This document shows positions 9,972 through 39,389 of a stretch of DNA of 64,000 nt, piece by piece; position 1 is the stretch's first letter; each line of letters begins with the position of its first letter. The stretch comes from Euleptes europaea (Eukaryota; Chordata; Lepidosauria; Squamata; Sphaerodactylidae), in NCBI RefSeq assembly GCF_029931775.1, contig NC_079321.1, forward strand, positions 12,978,501 to 13,042,500, read 5' to 3'. The position numbers and the translations under genes were made by a program. A model generated the notes under the pieces. The model searched no databases, had not been told where the DNA came from, and saw nothing but the letters and a program-made list of their open reading frames with translations.

Positions 9972-10727
9972 CTAGGGTTGCCAGGTCCCTCTTCATAAGT
10001 GATGGAAGGTTTTTGGGGCGGAGCCTGAGGAGGGTGAGGTTTGGGGAGGGGAGGGACATCAATGCCATAGAGTTCAATAGCGAAAGCGGCCATTTTCTCC
10101 AGGTGTAATGCCTGTAATCATTATTGTATGCTTATGTGTTCAGTTTGCATAATTGCTCTTCGGGAAAAAGCTAGGCCTAAAGTGTAAAAGCAGGTTTGAA
10201 AAACTATGCATTCATGTGCACACACATGGGGGCTTTGGGAGGGTGGCAACCAGGAGCCAGGAGTCAGGAAATCAGGCTGTCAGTGCCTGATACAGCCATC
10301 CACCAAGGCACGGCCCAGAATTACATATGGCCTAAGGAATGTTCCCTACCCCAGATCATGTAACCAGCTAAGGTGCCGCCTCAACTGCCACTGATAGGCT
10401 AATCCAAAGGTGTCCATCATTGGGTCTTTGTGTATCTATGCGCTATATTACATATCTTGTAACACTCCTGACCAGAGGTTATAAATGTTGTGGCAATCCT
10501 TTGTTCTGGTGTGCGAGCTGTCCTGCGCTTTTGGGAAGCTCCCACCTGGTATGTATTATTAAGCTTAATAAAAAAACTGCTTTGAATTATCAACCTCTTC
10601 CTGTGTTATAGTTATTGGGACTTAAAACTATGACACAAGGCATTTCACAGGTGAACTGATCTCCACCGGCTGGAGATCAGTTGTATTAGCAGATCTCCAG
10701 CTAGTACCTGGAGGTTGGCAGCCATAA
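9972..10727 (-). mobile_element. AGGGTTGCCA-type element, split by a solo LTR
   Basis: The halves 9972-10105 and 10648-10727 form one copy of a roughly 210-bp repeat that starts AGGGTTGCCA and ends TGGCAACCCT in better copies (13057, 17291, 30602, 39190). It is non-coding. The ends are inverted, suggesting a DNA-transposon derivative; the superfamily is unassigned. Confidence 0.6.
10106..10647 (+). mobile_element. Solo LTR (542 bp)
   Basis: A 6-bp duplication CAGGTG flanks it (10100-10105 and 10648-10653). The termini are inverted (AATGCCT / AGGCATT). A TATA-like GGTTATAAATG near 10472 and AATAAA near 10567 are spaced as in retroviral LTRs. No internal region is present, so it is a solo LTR left by recombination. 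It is a fossil of moderate age. Confidence 0.65.
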
Positions 10728-10754
10728 ACCCAACGCTTCTTCTCACTGTCTAAT

Positions 10755-10925
10755 TGATAATTGCCAACTCTGGGGTGGGAAATTCCTGGAGATTTGGGGA
10801 GGGAGGTGGAAGCTGGAGAAGGCAAGGTTTTTGGAGGGGAGGGATCTCCGCAGGTTATGATGGCACATAGTCCACTCTTCAAATTTGCCATTTTCTCCAA
10901 GTAGATTGGAGTCCAGTGTAGGGTT
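10755..10925 (-). mobile_element. Diverged AGGGTTGCCA-type element
   Basis: ATTGCCAACTCTGGGGTGGG through CATTTTCTCCAAGTAGATTG follows the same layout as the family copies, with a different middle. A further start (AGGGTTGCCAACTCTGGG) follows at 10921. Confidence 0.45.
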
Positions 10926-10974
10926 GCCAACTCTGGGTTGGGAAATTCCTGTAGATTTGGGGGTGGGGGCTTAT

Positions 10975-11135
10975 TTTTCTCCTCTTTGGCAGCACTGTGT
11001 AATGCAAGTGAAGGTGGTGTGTGACTGAAGCAGCCACTGTAAGGCTCACTCCGCCTCCTGCGGCAGCCGTTTTGTGGCTGCGCCCACCATACTGTGTCAG
11101 AATTCCAAAGGTGCCCACAAGGACAACAAGGTTGG
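10975..11135 (+). mobile_element. Partial non-autonomous hAT
   Basis: The right part GGCTGCGCCCACCATACTGT through GTTGGGGACG matches the right part of the copy at 22020-22292. The GGTTGGGGAC end resembles hAT termini of the CAGGGGTCCCCAAC type. The left end is unclear. Confidence 0.45.
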
Positions 11136-11774
11136 GGACGTAGGGCCTAGAGGTATCTTCCCATACTTGCAATACGGTTTGAAAATGGCACAGCCAGATC
11201 TCTCTTTGTAATCTCTTGAATCTTGGTCATTTAAAAAAATGTTTCTGAAATGTGCCAGTATTGTACAGCTCAAAAAAACAGACTTGCTAAAGAACCACAT
11301 AGGCTGGACAGGATTCTTGAAGTCCCTCTCTCTCAGCCTTACTCTCAGAATGAGGGCAAACATTTCTTCTGTGTTTGACCATCGGGGCGGGGGGGAAAAA
11401 CACTACACGCATTTTAACTACACCCTTTCCCCCTCTTACACATAGAATAAATAAATTTCTGAGTACATCCTTATCTCAAGAACCTGAAAGGAGTACCAGA
11501 CTCACAGTGCTTCCACTCCAGAAAAATAAATCCATTCTTGGTTTCTCTGCTGCCGCCCAGAACAACAACGAATGATCAGACCCTCTGAGGAAGAAAGATT
11601 TTCTATACCTGGATGCCTCAAGGAAACAGGCTTCTCAATTGCAAGGGTCTGAAAATGGCTCCCGCAGATCAGACATGTGCTCTGCAGCTAGCTGTCACCT
11701 TAGTTCCTGGATGAAGAACTCGCCTCACCACACCATATGTTGTATACTACCTTAGAGAACAGGTGCGTGTGTGT

Positions 11775-11984
11775 GAAGTGCCGTCAAGTCGCAGCCGACT
11801 TATGGCGACCTCTTTTGGGGGTTTTCATGGCAAGAGACTAACAGAGGTGGTTTGCCAGTGCCTTCCTCTGCACAGCAACCCTGGTATTACTTGGTGGTCT
11901 CCCATCCAAATACTAACTAGGGCTGACCCTGCTTAGCTTCTGAGATCTGACGCGATCAGGCTAGCCCGGGCCATCCAGGTCAGG
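11775..11984 (-). mobile_element. 5S rRNA-derived SINE
   Basis: On the minus strand it opens with a 5S rRNA-like head: CTGATCGCGTCAGATCTCAG, then AAGCTAAGCAGGGTCAGC and TTTGGATGGGAGACC, which cover the 5S internal promoter boxes A and C. The tail GGCGACTTGACGGCAC type follows. Vertebrate 5S rRNA reads AAGCTAAGCAGGGTCGGGCC at this place, so the origin is clear. Confidence 0.85.
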
Positions 11985-12129
11985 GTTGGAGGACAGGTAG
12001 GATATTTTAAAAATTACCAACAAGTTACACAGACGAATTACATAAATGTTTCTACAGAGGACAGCATCTGGTAGAATCAAGCTTACTGAGCCACTGCAGA
12101 AAACTACAGTTGCTACTTAACTTTTCCAT

Positions 12130-12265
12130 TGGCATATGTAATTCACAGTGGCATATGTAATTCTCACTTCTGAAGAAGTGAGCTGTGGCTCACGAAAGCT
12201 CATACCCTACCAGAAAATATTTTTGTTAGTCTTTAAGGTGCTACTGGACTCTTGCCCTTTTTGAC
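12130..12265 (+). mobile_element. Penelope-like fragment with hammerhead-like core
   Basis: The core CTGAAGA (12170-12176), a 6-bp hairpin (GTGAGC/GCTCAC), then GAAAGCTC (12194-12201) fits the hammerhead consensus CUGANGA-helix II-GAAA. The palindromic AGCU stem III fits the minimal form known from Penelope-like elements. Stem I pairs poorly here, so activity is doubtful. The 3' part is TTTGTTAGTCTTTAAGGTGC. Confidence 0.65.
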
Positions 12266-12892
12266 ATTGGCATACGTGTGAGATCTCTTCACAGAGGTCC
12301 ACCTAAGGGGAAAAAGTGAAATATTAGAACTGGAACAGAGCTACACAGGCATTATACAATTGATACTTTACAGAAAACAAACATTGGAGAAAACAGGAAT
12401 TTTCCAATCACTATTGACTCTCTTTTACAAATATATATATAAAAAATCTTTCTAGGCTCCCTCCTTTCCCCTCAAGCCAAAATCACTTCTCTAAAACAAT
12501 GCCTCGTTGATATTACCATCAAATCTAAACACATTTAAAAGCCGTTCTCTGTATACACTTCCTTTACAGGAAAATGTTGCCTGTGGGCCAGAGTATTTAC
12601 AATGGAAGAAAGTTTACTCTCAGGAAATCACATTAGCAAGAAATCCATTTTAGCCTGGAATGGTAAACTGTTTCCCAGCAGCCACTAAGCTACAAGCTTA
12701 ATGCAATAATTCTGCATGGATAGTTTAATCAACATACCCAATAAACAGAAATATTTGTCATGTTTATCTAAAAGGCAACATAAAGCTCACCGTTCCTACA
12801 CTGTAAGTCAAAACTGACATTGGAGGTTGGAGGAGGGAATGTTCTTCCTATTACTTTCAACTTGAGAAGATTATGGGACACTACCTAGCTCA

Positions 12893-13055
12893 TGGGTCCC
12901 CAACTTGCTGAGGCTGTGGCTACTTTTAGAATTCTAAGGAGGGGTTGTGGGTGCCACCGCAAGATGGCATCCATAAAGTGGGGCCAATCACAAGATGGCA
13001 GCCATAGGGGACAGGGTCAATCACAAAATATTGGGATGCTCCAAGCCATGCTTCC
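12893..13055 (+). mobile_element. Partial non-autonomous hAT
   Basis: It begins GGGTCCCCAACTTGCTGAGG, like the CAGGGGTCCCCAAC hAT termini, followed by GGGTGCCACCGCAAGATGGC. The right terminus is not seen because an AGGGTTGCCA-type element follows at 13057. Confidence 0.5.
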
Positions 13056-13056
13056 T

Positions 13057-13263
13057 AGTGTTGCCCACCTCCAGGCACTAGCTGGAGATCTCCCGCTATT
13101 AGAACTGATCTCCAGGTGACAAAGATCAGTTCCCCTGGAGAAAATGGCCACTTTGGCCATTGGGCTCTATGGCATTGAAATCCCTCCCCTCTCCAAACCA
13201 TGCCATCCCCAGGCTCCACCCACAAAATCTTTAGGTATTTCCCAACCCGGAGCTGGCAACCCC
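13057..13263 (+). mobile_element. AGGGTTGCCA-type element
   Basis: It runs from TGTTGCCCACCTCCAGGCAC through GCCATTGGGCTCTATGGCAT to GGAGCTGGCAACCCC. It is non-coding and full length for the family. Confidence 0.6.
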
Positions 13264-13874
13264 AGCGCCTCCTGCAGACATACAACGGCAATGCATCCTG
13301 GAGTCTCTTAAAGAACTTCCTGCCCCTGAGTTGGGGGGAAACCAGAATTGGTTTTGGGAGAGAAATGCTGCTTGGTTTCAGTTTCCAAAGAAGGGGGATT
13401 TGGTCTGCATAGCCACGGGGAGATTTCCAAGACAACAAAGGTTTTGTGCCTACCCAGGATGAAATCAGAGCTTTGGCAGTTAATTGGCTGGTAGGGAGCA
13501 ACTTGAAGTTTCCTGCTTTTTTCTGTTCATTTTGACACAGTTTGGATTTAATCCCCAAGACAGGAAGAAGCAAGAGGTCACCAAGAAACCCATCAGAAAG
13601 CACTCTGGTGTTCCTAGGCACCATGCTGGGGATAGTAGTTCTTCCCATATGCTCAAGTAACATAAGCTAGCCAAAACCTGCACACCCTATGAATCCAGTG
13701 TGTCAGATCTTGAGCAGCTCATCCTAAGAAGGGCATTAACTTTGTAAATTCTTCAGTACATACCTATAATTATGTAGTTTCAGTGGTACTGTACTCCAAT
13801 TTCTGCAAATGCAGAAATTCTCTTTGGGGCTTTTAAGTTTAGCAAAAAAATTATTACAATGTAGGATCTCTGGA

Positions 13875-14078
13875 CACATGAAGCTGCCTTACACTGAATC
13901 AGACCATCAAGGTCCATCAAAGTCAGTATTGTCTACTCAGACCAGCAGCGGCTGTCTGGCAGAGGTCTTTCACATCACCTACTTACCTGGTCCCTTTAAC
14001 CGGAGATGCTAGGGATTGAACCTGGGACCTTCTGCATGCCAAGCAGATGCGATGCTCTACCACTGAGCCATGGCCATT
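13875..14078 (-). mobile_element. tRNA-derived SINE (type B), full length
   Basis: At the low end is CACATGAAGCTGCCTTACAC and at the high end the complement of a tRNA-like head with GGTTCAATCC as B box. It is uninterrupted, so it shows the CTTTAAC site where hATs sit in two other copies. Confidence 0.8.
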
Positions 14079-14730
14079 CCCCATATATACTCTCAAGCTA
14101 CAGAGAAGCAAACCCCAAGATTGCCTTTTCTCTCCTGCTATGCTGTTTGCTGTTACATAACTCTCTTACCTTCAGTGAAGGCTGATACTTCCAAAGGAAC
14201 GATAATCACAAGTGGAAGTCAGACATTACAACCACTAAGCCTGGGGTAAAGCCAAGATTCAACTTGCGCCAGGAATGCACAGGTGAAAGGCTGGCTGGGA
14301 AAATGTAAAACAAGGAATATGACTAGGAAGTGCTGACCCGTTGGATTACTTCTCAGGAAAAAATAAACTATTGAACACATGCACCAAAACATCTGAACTT
14401 TAGTAAATATTTAGACTCCAAAGTAATATAAGGCTGTCAGGGTGTCAAGAGGCCCCAGGCAGTCTTTGGGGAAGGTCAAATCTGGTCGCTAGTTCCCTTT
14501 GGGACTTGCATTTCTCACTATGGAAGTGAATCTTTTTCCTCAACAGGTTAACATCCTTTGGTTTTGCTTTCAGATTAGTTTATCCCCATAGAGTTATATT
14601 TAGCGTCTTCCTAAGGAGGCATTCACGTAAATGATTAGCTATTTGAATTGCACCCTATATACACAAATATTTTCGGCACCAAATTTGTGTTCACCACTGT
14701 TGCCAAGTCCAGGCCACCACAAATTGGACA

Positions 14731-15030
14731 CTACAGCGTGGTGTAGTGGTTAAGAGCGGTGGTTTGGAACGGTGGAGTCTGATCTGGAGAACCGGATTTG
14801 ATTCCCCACTCCTCCACATGAGCGGCGGAGGCTAATCTGGTGAACTGGATTTGTTTCCTACACACGAAGCCAGCTGGGTGACCTTGGGCTAGTCACAGCT
14901 CTCTCAGCCCCACCTACCTCACAGGGTATCTGTTGTGGGGAGGGGAAGGGAAGGTGATTGTAAGCCAGTTTGAGTCTCCCTTAAGTGGCAGAGAAAGTCG
15001 GCATATAAAAACCAACTCTTCTTCTTCTAC
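14731..15030 (+). mobile_element. tRNA-headed SINE (type A), full length
   Basis: It opens CAGCGTGGTGTAGTGGTTAA, with B-box-like GGATTTGATTCCCC, and ends GCATATAAAAACCAACTCTT plus a CTT run. It lies in the RB1/ITM2B spacer. Confidence 0.8.
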
Positions 15031-15039
15031 AAACAAACT

Positions 15040-16309
15040 GGAGTTTAGTCAGCATTTTGGGAAAAAGAAACAACCTAGAATAGAATGGGAACACTGGTGG
15101 CAGCAAGGTGGAGTGTATGTGTATATATGTGTGTGAGGTAGTTTCCTTCCACTGCAAATCCTTGCAAGTTCTCTCTTGCCAACCCCTAATACCATAGGTA
15201 TGATAGCTAAATGGAGCTGTTCAAAGCAGTATGTTTTTGAACATTAGTTGCAGGGAGAGCTATTACCTGCTTGAGGACATGACTGGGGAGATCCATTCAA
15301 ATCCTCAGCTACGAAATCTTTAGCCAGTGAGTTTCTTTCAGCCTAGCCTGCCTTACAGGGTTGTAATGAAGATGGAAAGAACAGCGTATGCCACACTGGG
15401 CTCCTTGGCAGAAAGGCCGGATTTACCAACAGGAGGCTTCCTGTGACCTTTTGACTGGTCACCGTTCGAAACAGGATGCTGGACAAGATGGGCCTTTTTG
15501 GGTTAATCCAGCAGAGCCTTGCCTTTTAGCCTTGTCATCTCTAATACTTTTGGTGTTCCCTTCCGAAAAGTGTATTATCAAGTGAAAAAGCCTTAAATTT
15601 AAAAGCTAGTCCTGTATTAACAGTTCTTGCGCTAAACATAACATCTTTCTACAGGAAATCCCCATGGACTCTTAGACAAAAGTGTAGCTAACCACTGATC
15701 TAAAGCATGAAGGCAGGGAGCCTTGCTTGGTACTACATGTTAATATTAAGCTGGAACCAAGGAATGAAAACGGCAACAATAGAAGAACTCACACACTGCT
15801 AAAAACTATGTAGGTTGTCAGTTCTCACGCTTTTGAAAAATGCTTACATTAGCGGAAGAAACAGTTTAGAATTCGTTCCACTTCCCTCCAAGCAATGCCT
15901 TAGCAGCACAAGGTGTAGAATGGCCCTTTTGCAAACAGAAGAACCTTGTCTATAAAAGAAAGGCACATTTGGATCCAATCCTTAGTTACTGAATGAAATA
16001 ATGAGCACATGCCAATATTAATTCAAGTGATTAATAATTAAATACTGAGCACCTCCCCAAAAAAGATATTTACTGATGAAAAGAGCCAAACTAACCACTA
16101 CAAAGTCTTCTCTCTTTTGAAACTAATGCCTGTGGAGCACCCAGCTACATGGCAGAAAAAGCAACAAAATTAAGGATAACAAGTATTCTTTCTGGTTATC
16201 CCCATATGACACAATTTACTTGCATTAGCCTTAATTCTCGTCTTCATGGTAAATTCCTAGAGAACTTTTCAAAATACAGGAAGGTGTATTAAGAAAATGT
16301 AAAACTTTT
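15040..16309. other. RB1/ITM2B spacer without recognised genes
   Basis: I see no convincing exon, RNA gene or clear repeat in these roughly 1.27 kb. The only open frame above 60 codons (15388-15585) has no family resemblance. Sequence is AT-rich towards the right. Confidence 0.6.
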
Positions 16310-16922
16310 AGACAAACAGATTTGTAATATTTATTTTCCATTGCACATATATAGCTTATATACATGTTAGTAACCTGAAGTTACAGTGTAATTTCATTAC
16401 AACTGACACATATTAATATACCATGGCAAAAATGAAACTTAAGTATGACTGCGTTTTAACAAAAACACACACCAAGAAATTGCACTTATTAAAACTCTTT
16501 TCCGATCTCCGTAAACCACCCACGTCACTAGTAATATGTCATTAGAACTCTCAAGTGTTTACAGTTAATTTGTACACATATTTTTTGTTTTTAATTCAGA
16601 GGGATCAATCTATCCAATTGTGCTAGAAGATGGAAGGTATTATGCACCTCCTGCTACTTCGTCAAGGCTCATTACATGAAACGCACTAACGACTAAGCCA
16701 TTATACAACTGCTATTCAACATGAAAAAACCACTCTTTAAAAATATGGAAACACAATTTTTAAAAAACCAGATGGTGTATCATCAGAAGAAAAAGTGTTG
16801 GTGTTCAGCTATGAAGGGCAGTCCACTACTTACATAACCAATTTAAAATAAAAATCACGGCGTATGAGAGGAAGGGTGGGGCCAATGAGGTTCTTTCAAT
16901 CTTCTGTTGCAAGCGTAATCTC
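16310..16922 (-). other. ITM2B: ITM2B 3' UTR (inferred)
   Basis: This is AT-rich, non-coding sequence directly after the ITM2B stop. A polyadenylation signal AATAAA (minus strand) lies at 16335-16330, roughly 590 nt after the stop. The exact end is inferred from that signal only. Confidence 0.55.
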
Positions 16923-35280
<18,358 letters not shown>

Positions 35281-35464
35281 GGCTGAGGCGATCCCGGCCG
35301 CGCTCCGGCTCCGGCTCCCCCTCCCGGCCCACAAACCCGTCTGGCTCCGCCCCGGAGGCCGAACGAGCCGCAGGGGGGAGGGGGGAGGGGGGAGGGGCGG
35401 CCCGAGCCGAACCTCGGCGACGCGATGGGCGGGGCTGAAGGACGGGCCTGGGAGGATGGCGGTG

Positions 35465-35912
35465 AGGCAGCAAGGTAGACTCCCCCTGACTAGGGAAGAT
35501 CCACTGATTTAGCCATTGGTAATAATCTCTTTTCCTTTCTGTAAATGTATTAGGGCAGCAAGGGAATAGCTTGTTGCTGGGCAGGATATCTCTGTGTGTG
35601 TATGTCTGTGTGCGAAGGAATTGGGGCAAGAGTCGTGGAGGGTTATAGTAAACCATCACCAGAACTGGGTGAAACTGTTACTCTACTGCCGCCTCTATGC
35701 CTGTAGTGCTATCAGCTTCACCCTGGATGTGGATGGGTTGTCACGTCTTGAATTTGGATAAATATCTCTCCCTCAGTACGATCGGGGCTCAGAGATTTCT
35801 GCCCATGAGGGCCTCTGGGTCAGCAGCTGCAAATAAACTGTTTTCTTGAAATAACGATCTCAGGTCTCTCTCCCCCCCCACGAACCGTTGTTTACCACAT
35901 CAACGGCATTGA
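35465..35912 (+). mobile_element. LTR-like repeat copy 2
   Basis: It begins CAGCAAGGTAGACTCCCCCT, includes CAGAGATTTCTGCCCATGAG and AATAAACTGTTTTCTTG, and ends CGAACCGTTGTTTACCAC. The next copy follows directly in the same direction. It is treated as an LTR-like fossil of unknown family. Confidence 0.5.
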
Positions 35913-36800
35913 GACAGCAAGGTAGACTTCCCCTGACTAGGGAAGGTCCACTGATTTTGCCATTTGTAACAATCTAAATATTGTCGAAGGCTTTCACGGT
36001 CAGAGTTCATCGGTTCTCGTGGGTTATCCGGGCTGTGTGACCGTGGCCTTGGTCTTTTCTTTCCTGACGTTTCGCCAGCAGCGGTGGCAGGCAGCTTCAG
36101 AGGAGTCACGCTGAAGGACCCTCAGTGTCTCTCAGTGTCAAGTGTGTAGGAAGAGTAATATATAGTCAGAAAGGGGTTGGGTTTGAGCTGAATCATTGTC
36201 CTGCAAAAAGTATCAAAAGGTAATGTGCTAACCATTGTCCTGTAAGTATCAAGATAATGGGCTAATGAGGGTGTGGTATGTTAATATGGAACCATTGCAT
36301 CCTGAAGTGATAATGTGTGAAATCCAAGGCTAATCTGCATGGCTATTGTGGACTACAGTCTTGTAATAGTCTCTTATCCTTTCTGTAAATGGGGACTACA
36401 AGACTACAGTCTTGTAATAATCTCTTTTCCTTTCTGTAAATGTATTGAAATGTATTAGGGCAGCAAGGGTATAGCTTGTGGCTGGGCAGGGTATCTCTGT
36501 GTGTCTGTGTGCCAGTCACTGGGGCAAGAGTCAGGGAGGGTTACAGTGAACCATCACAAGAACTGGGTGAAACTGTTTCTATCCTGCCGCCTCTCTGTCT
36601 GTATTACAATCAGATATGCCCTGAATGTTGATGGCTGTCATATCTTGAATTTGGATATCCCTTCCTCAGTATGATCGGGACTCAGAGATTTCTGCCCATT
36701 AGGGCCTCTGGGTCGCAGCTGCCAGAATAAACTGTTTTCTTGAAATAACGGTTTGGGTCTCTATTTCCCCCACGAACCCTTGTTTACCGCTACAGCGTTC
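35913..36800 (+). mobile_element. LTR-like repeat copy 3, with inserted Penelope-like element
   Basis: The start (35918-35985, CAGCAAGGTAGACTTCCCCT) and remainder (about 36416-36800) match copy 2. The interruption is the element at 35988-36415. Copies 2 and 3 lie in direct tandem. Confidence 0.5.
35988..36415 (-). mobile_element. Penelope-like element, 5' part with hammerhead-like core
   Basis: It begins TATTGTCGAAGGCTTTCACG, then contains TTTCCTGACGTTTCGCCAGC (complement of a GGCGAAACGTC core) and CAGCTTCAGAGG. It continues with unique sequence to about 36350. It shares its first 170 bp with the elements at 17740 and 34000. Confidence 0.6.
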
Positions 36801-36869
36801 AGACATGCGCTCGGAGTTCCGTGTACGGCGATTCCCTCCCCCACCCCCATGCAAGCACGCTGGGGCCTG

Positions 36870-37130
36870 ATTTGGATCTCTTTTTTTTTTTTTTAATTTA
36901 AATTATTTTTCAATAATTGCTATACATCTCATTTGACAATACATCCCATATACCAATCTTTGAATCGATAAAAAAATTAAAGAATTATTAGGTGTATGTC
37001 TTCAGTATTAAATATAATTAATTATAATTGACTTCCCCACCGACTTCCTCCCTCCCTACAAATATCTGGTGTCTCCTTTGTATTAATATTTTCTAATCCT
37101 TATAAGTCATTATTTTAATTCGAACCTGGG
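36870..37130. other. AT-rich stretch, possible LINE 3' end
   Basis: A T15 run followed by AATTTAAATTATTTTTCAAT and other AT-rich sequence would suit the antisense poly(A) end of a LINE. No coding remnant was found, so it is left unassigned. Confidence 0.3.
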
Positions 37131-37434
37131 TCTCCCAGATTGAGTTCCAGCGAGGACAGAGGGTGGTGGTGAACCAGTGTCTGGTCTGTTCCACTTAGGC
37201 CAGTTCTTACTAACTTGGTTGAACATTTTCTGTTTCTCAATATGGAGAACATATATCTGTGCAGAACATCTGTGCAGGTAGAAGAACATCTGTGCAGGTA
37301 GAAGCCAGAACTAGAATGCTTCCCCCTGAGACTGAGGAGTGCTCTCCCACAAGCAGGGAAACTTTTTGCATGGACAAAAAAAAAATTAGGTAGCCCTGTT
37401 GGCCCGTAGCAAAATCCAAAAACCCTGTAATAAC

Positions 37435-37575
37435 TTTAATTAAGTTGTGCTGTCCTACATTTACCGACACAACAACCTGAGGGAAGGTTAGGCCGAGATT
37501 GTGTGACTGGCCCAAGGTCACCCAGTAAGCTTCCAGGCAGAGTGAGGATTCGAACCTGGCTCTCCCAGATCCCAG
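37435..37575 (-). mobile_element. Old tRNA-derived SINE
   Basis: GGCCCAAGGTCACCCAGTAA and GGATTCGAACCTGGCTCTCC (complement of a B box) mark a reversed tRNA-SINE. Ends are decayed. Confidence 0.5.
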
Positions 37576-37859
37576 CCCAACCAATGTACCCAGTGGGTTC
37601 CATGAGGCTGTGAAATGTGGGAGGTAACGGGTGAGATGCGATTGTGAAAATTCAGATCTAATCAGGAAAAATATAGAGATAATTTATGAGCTGACATCTT
37701 CCATGGGAGGGGAGCCTCAAGTTTTGTTCAAGGCTGCCCATGAGTCAGTGGGGATTTGAACTTGGTGCTCCCAAGCCACAGGCGTTCATTATGCCGTACA
37801 GTCTGCCATTCCTTTCAGCTTTCAGTCATATAACACTTGCAGAAAGGCTCACTTTGTTG

Positions 37860-38400
37860 ACCTAGAAAAATAAATGGAATATCCCATCGAGTGGGACCGA
37901 GGTAAAAATGGAAAATCACTGAAATTTGGGAAGGGCCGTGGCTGTAGTGGAAAACCGTGGAAGACCACTGCCTTACGCGGAGAGAGTGGTGAACCACATG
38001 CTTCTCCACTATGTCATAGATCGTCCTACGACAGCGCTGGGCCGGAAGGGGTTAATGGGTCTGAAGTACTCTAGCTTCTCTCCTAGCAAAGGGCACTTTT
38101 GGGGAGGAAAAGGGAGTAATCTGCACCTGGCGGTGGCCTGCCAAAGCTGCCTTATCTCCTGACCTTGGAGAGCTCCATCCCAGGTTGCTGGCACCAGAAC
38201 TTTCACACACACACTTTTACTTTCTTGTAAGAAAGGAAGGGGGGCTACTTTCTCATAGGGGGACCTCATCCCAAGCCGACCTGTGGAAACTGCGCTGTGT
38301 GTTGGTTTGTGCTTTGGAGTCTACCTATGGCTGTGAGTTCTGGGGTCTTCGCAACAGCAAAGGGATGTGGGTATCATTCTCTCTTGTGTTATTCTGCCTG
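37860..38400. other. Unassigned intergenic stretch
   Basis: I see no recognised exon or repeat ends. Frames up to 86 codons have no family resemblance. Confidence 0.5.
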
Positions 38401-38409
38401 TTTGTTTAA

Positions 38410-38730
38410 TCATAGAATCATAGAGTTGGAAGGGACCACCAGGGTCATCTAGCCCAACCCCCTGCACAATGCAGGAAATTCACAACTACCTCCCCCCCAC
38501 ACCCCCAGTGACCCCCACTCCATGCCCAGAAGATGGCCAAGATGCCCTCCCTCTCATCATCTGCCTAAGGTTATAGAATCAGCATTGCTGACAGATGGCC
38601 ATCTAGCCTCTGCTTAAAAACCTCCAGGGAAGGAGAGCTTACCACCTCCTGAGGAAGCCTGCTCCACTGAGGAACTGCTCTAACTGTTAGAAAATTCTTC
38701 CTAATGTCTAGATGGACATTTGGGGAAGGG
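38410..38730 (-). mobile_element. CR1 LINE 3' end
   Basis: AATCATAGAGTTGGAAGGGA through GAAAATTCTTCCTAATGTCT is the reverse of a CR1 3' end. A truncated AGGGTTGCCA-type piece follows (38715-38805). Confidence 0.8.
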
Positions 38731-38891
38731 AGGGCCCTCAGAGGGGTATAACGCCATGGAGTCCGCCCTCCGAAGCTGCCATTTTTTCCAGGTGAACTGC
38801 TTGTAAGCAATAAAATTGCTTAATTTCTCCCAGAGTTGTACTCATTGCCTCTTGAAATTCCTAAGGAAAGAACCATTTGCCCTCTGGCAAT

Positions 38892-39192
38892 ACAATGGCT
38901 CATTGGTAGAGTGCCTTAGAATCATAGAGTTGGAAGGGACCACTAGGGTCATCTAGTCCAGCCCCCCTGCACAACACAGGAAATTCACAGGAAAATCTCC
39001 CCCCCCCCACACCCCCAGTGACCCCTACACCATGCCCAGAAGATGGCCTTCTTGGCATGCAGAAGCTCCCAGGTTCAATCCCTGGCATCTCCAACTGAAA
39101 GGACCAGGTGATGTGAAAAGCCTCTGCCTGAGACCCTGGAGAGCTGCCGCCAGTAGACAATACTGAACTTGGTGGATCAAGGGTCCAGGTGG
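38892..39192 (+). mobile_element. Type-B SINE interrupted by CR1
   Basis: Head GGCTCATTGGTAGAGTGCC before, and GGCATGCAGAAGCTCCCAGG, GTTCAATCCCTGGCATCTCC after, the CR1 piece 38916-39044. It ends GGTGGATCAAGGGTC. Confidence 0.65.
38916..39044 (-). mobile_element. CR1 LINE 3' fragment nested in SINE
   Basis: AGAATCATAGAGTTGGAAGG through CATGCCCAGAAGATGGCC is the CR1 3' end in reverse orientation. GCCTT at both junctions may be part of the duplication. Confidence 0.65.
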
Positions 39193-39388
39193 TGGCTGGA
39201 GATCTCCTGGGATTACAACTGATTTCCAGGCGATAGAGATCAGTTCACCTGGAGAAAATGGCAGCTTCGGAGGGCGGACTCCATGACGTTATACCCCTCT
39301 GAGGGCCCTCCCTTCCCCAAACCCCACCCTCCCCAGGCTCCGGCCCCAAATCGCCAGGAATTTCCCGACTTGGAGATGGCAACCCTAG
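39190..39388 (+). mobile_element. AGGGTTGCCA-type element
   Basis: GGTGGCTGGAGATCTCCTGG through GAGATGGCAACCCTAG; the right end is complete (TGGCAACCCT). Confidence 0.6.
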
Positions 39389-39389
39389 A

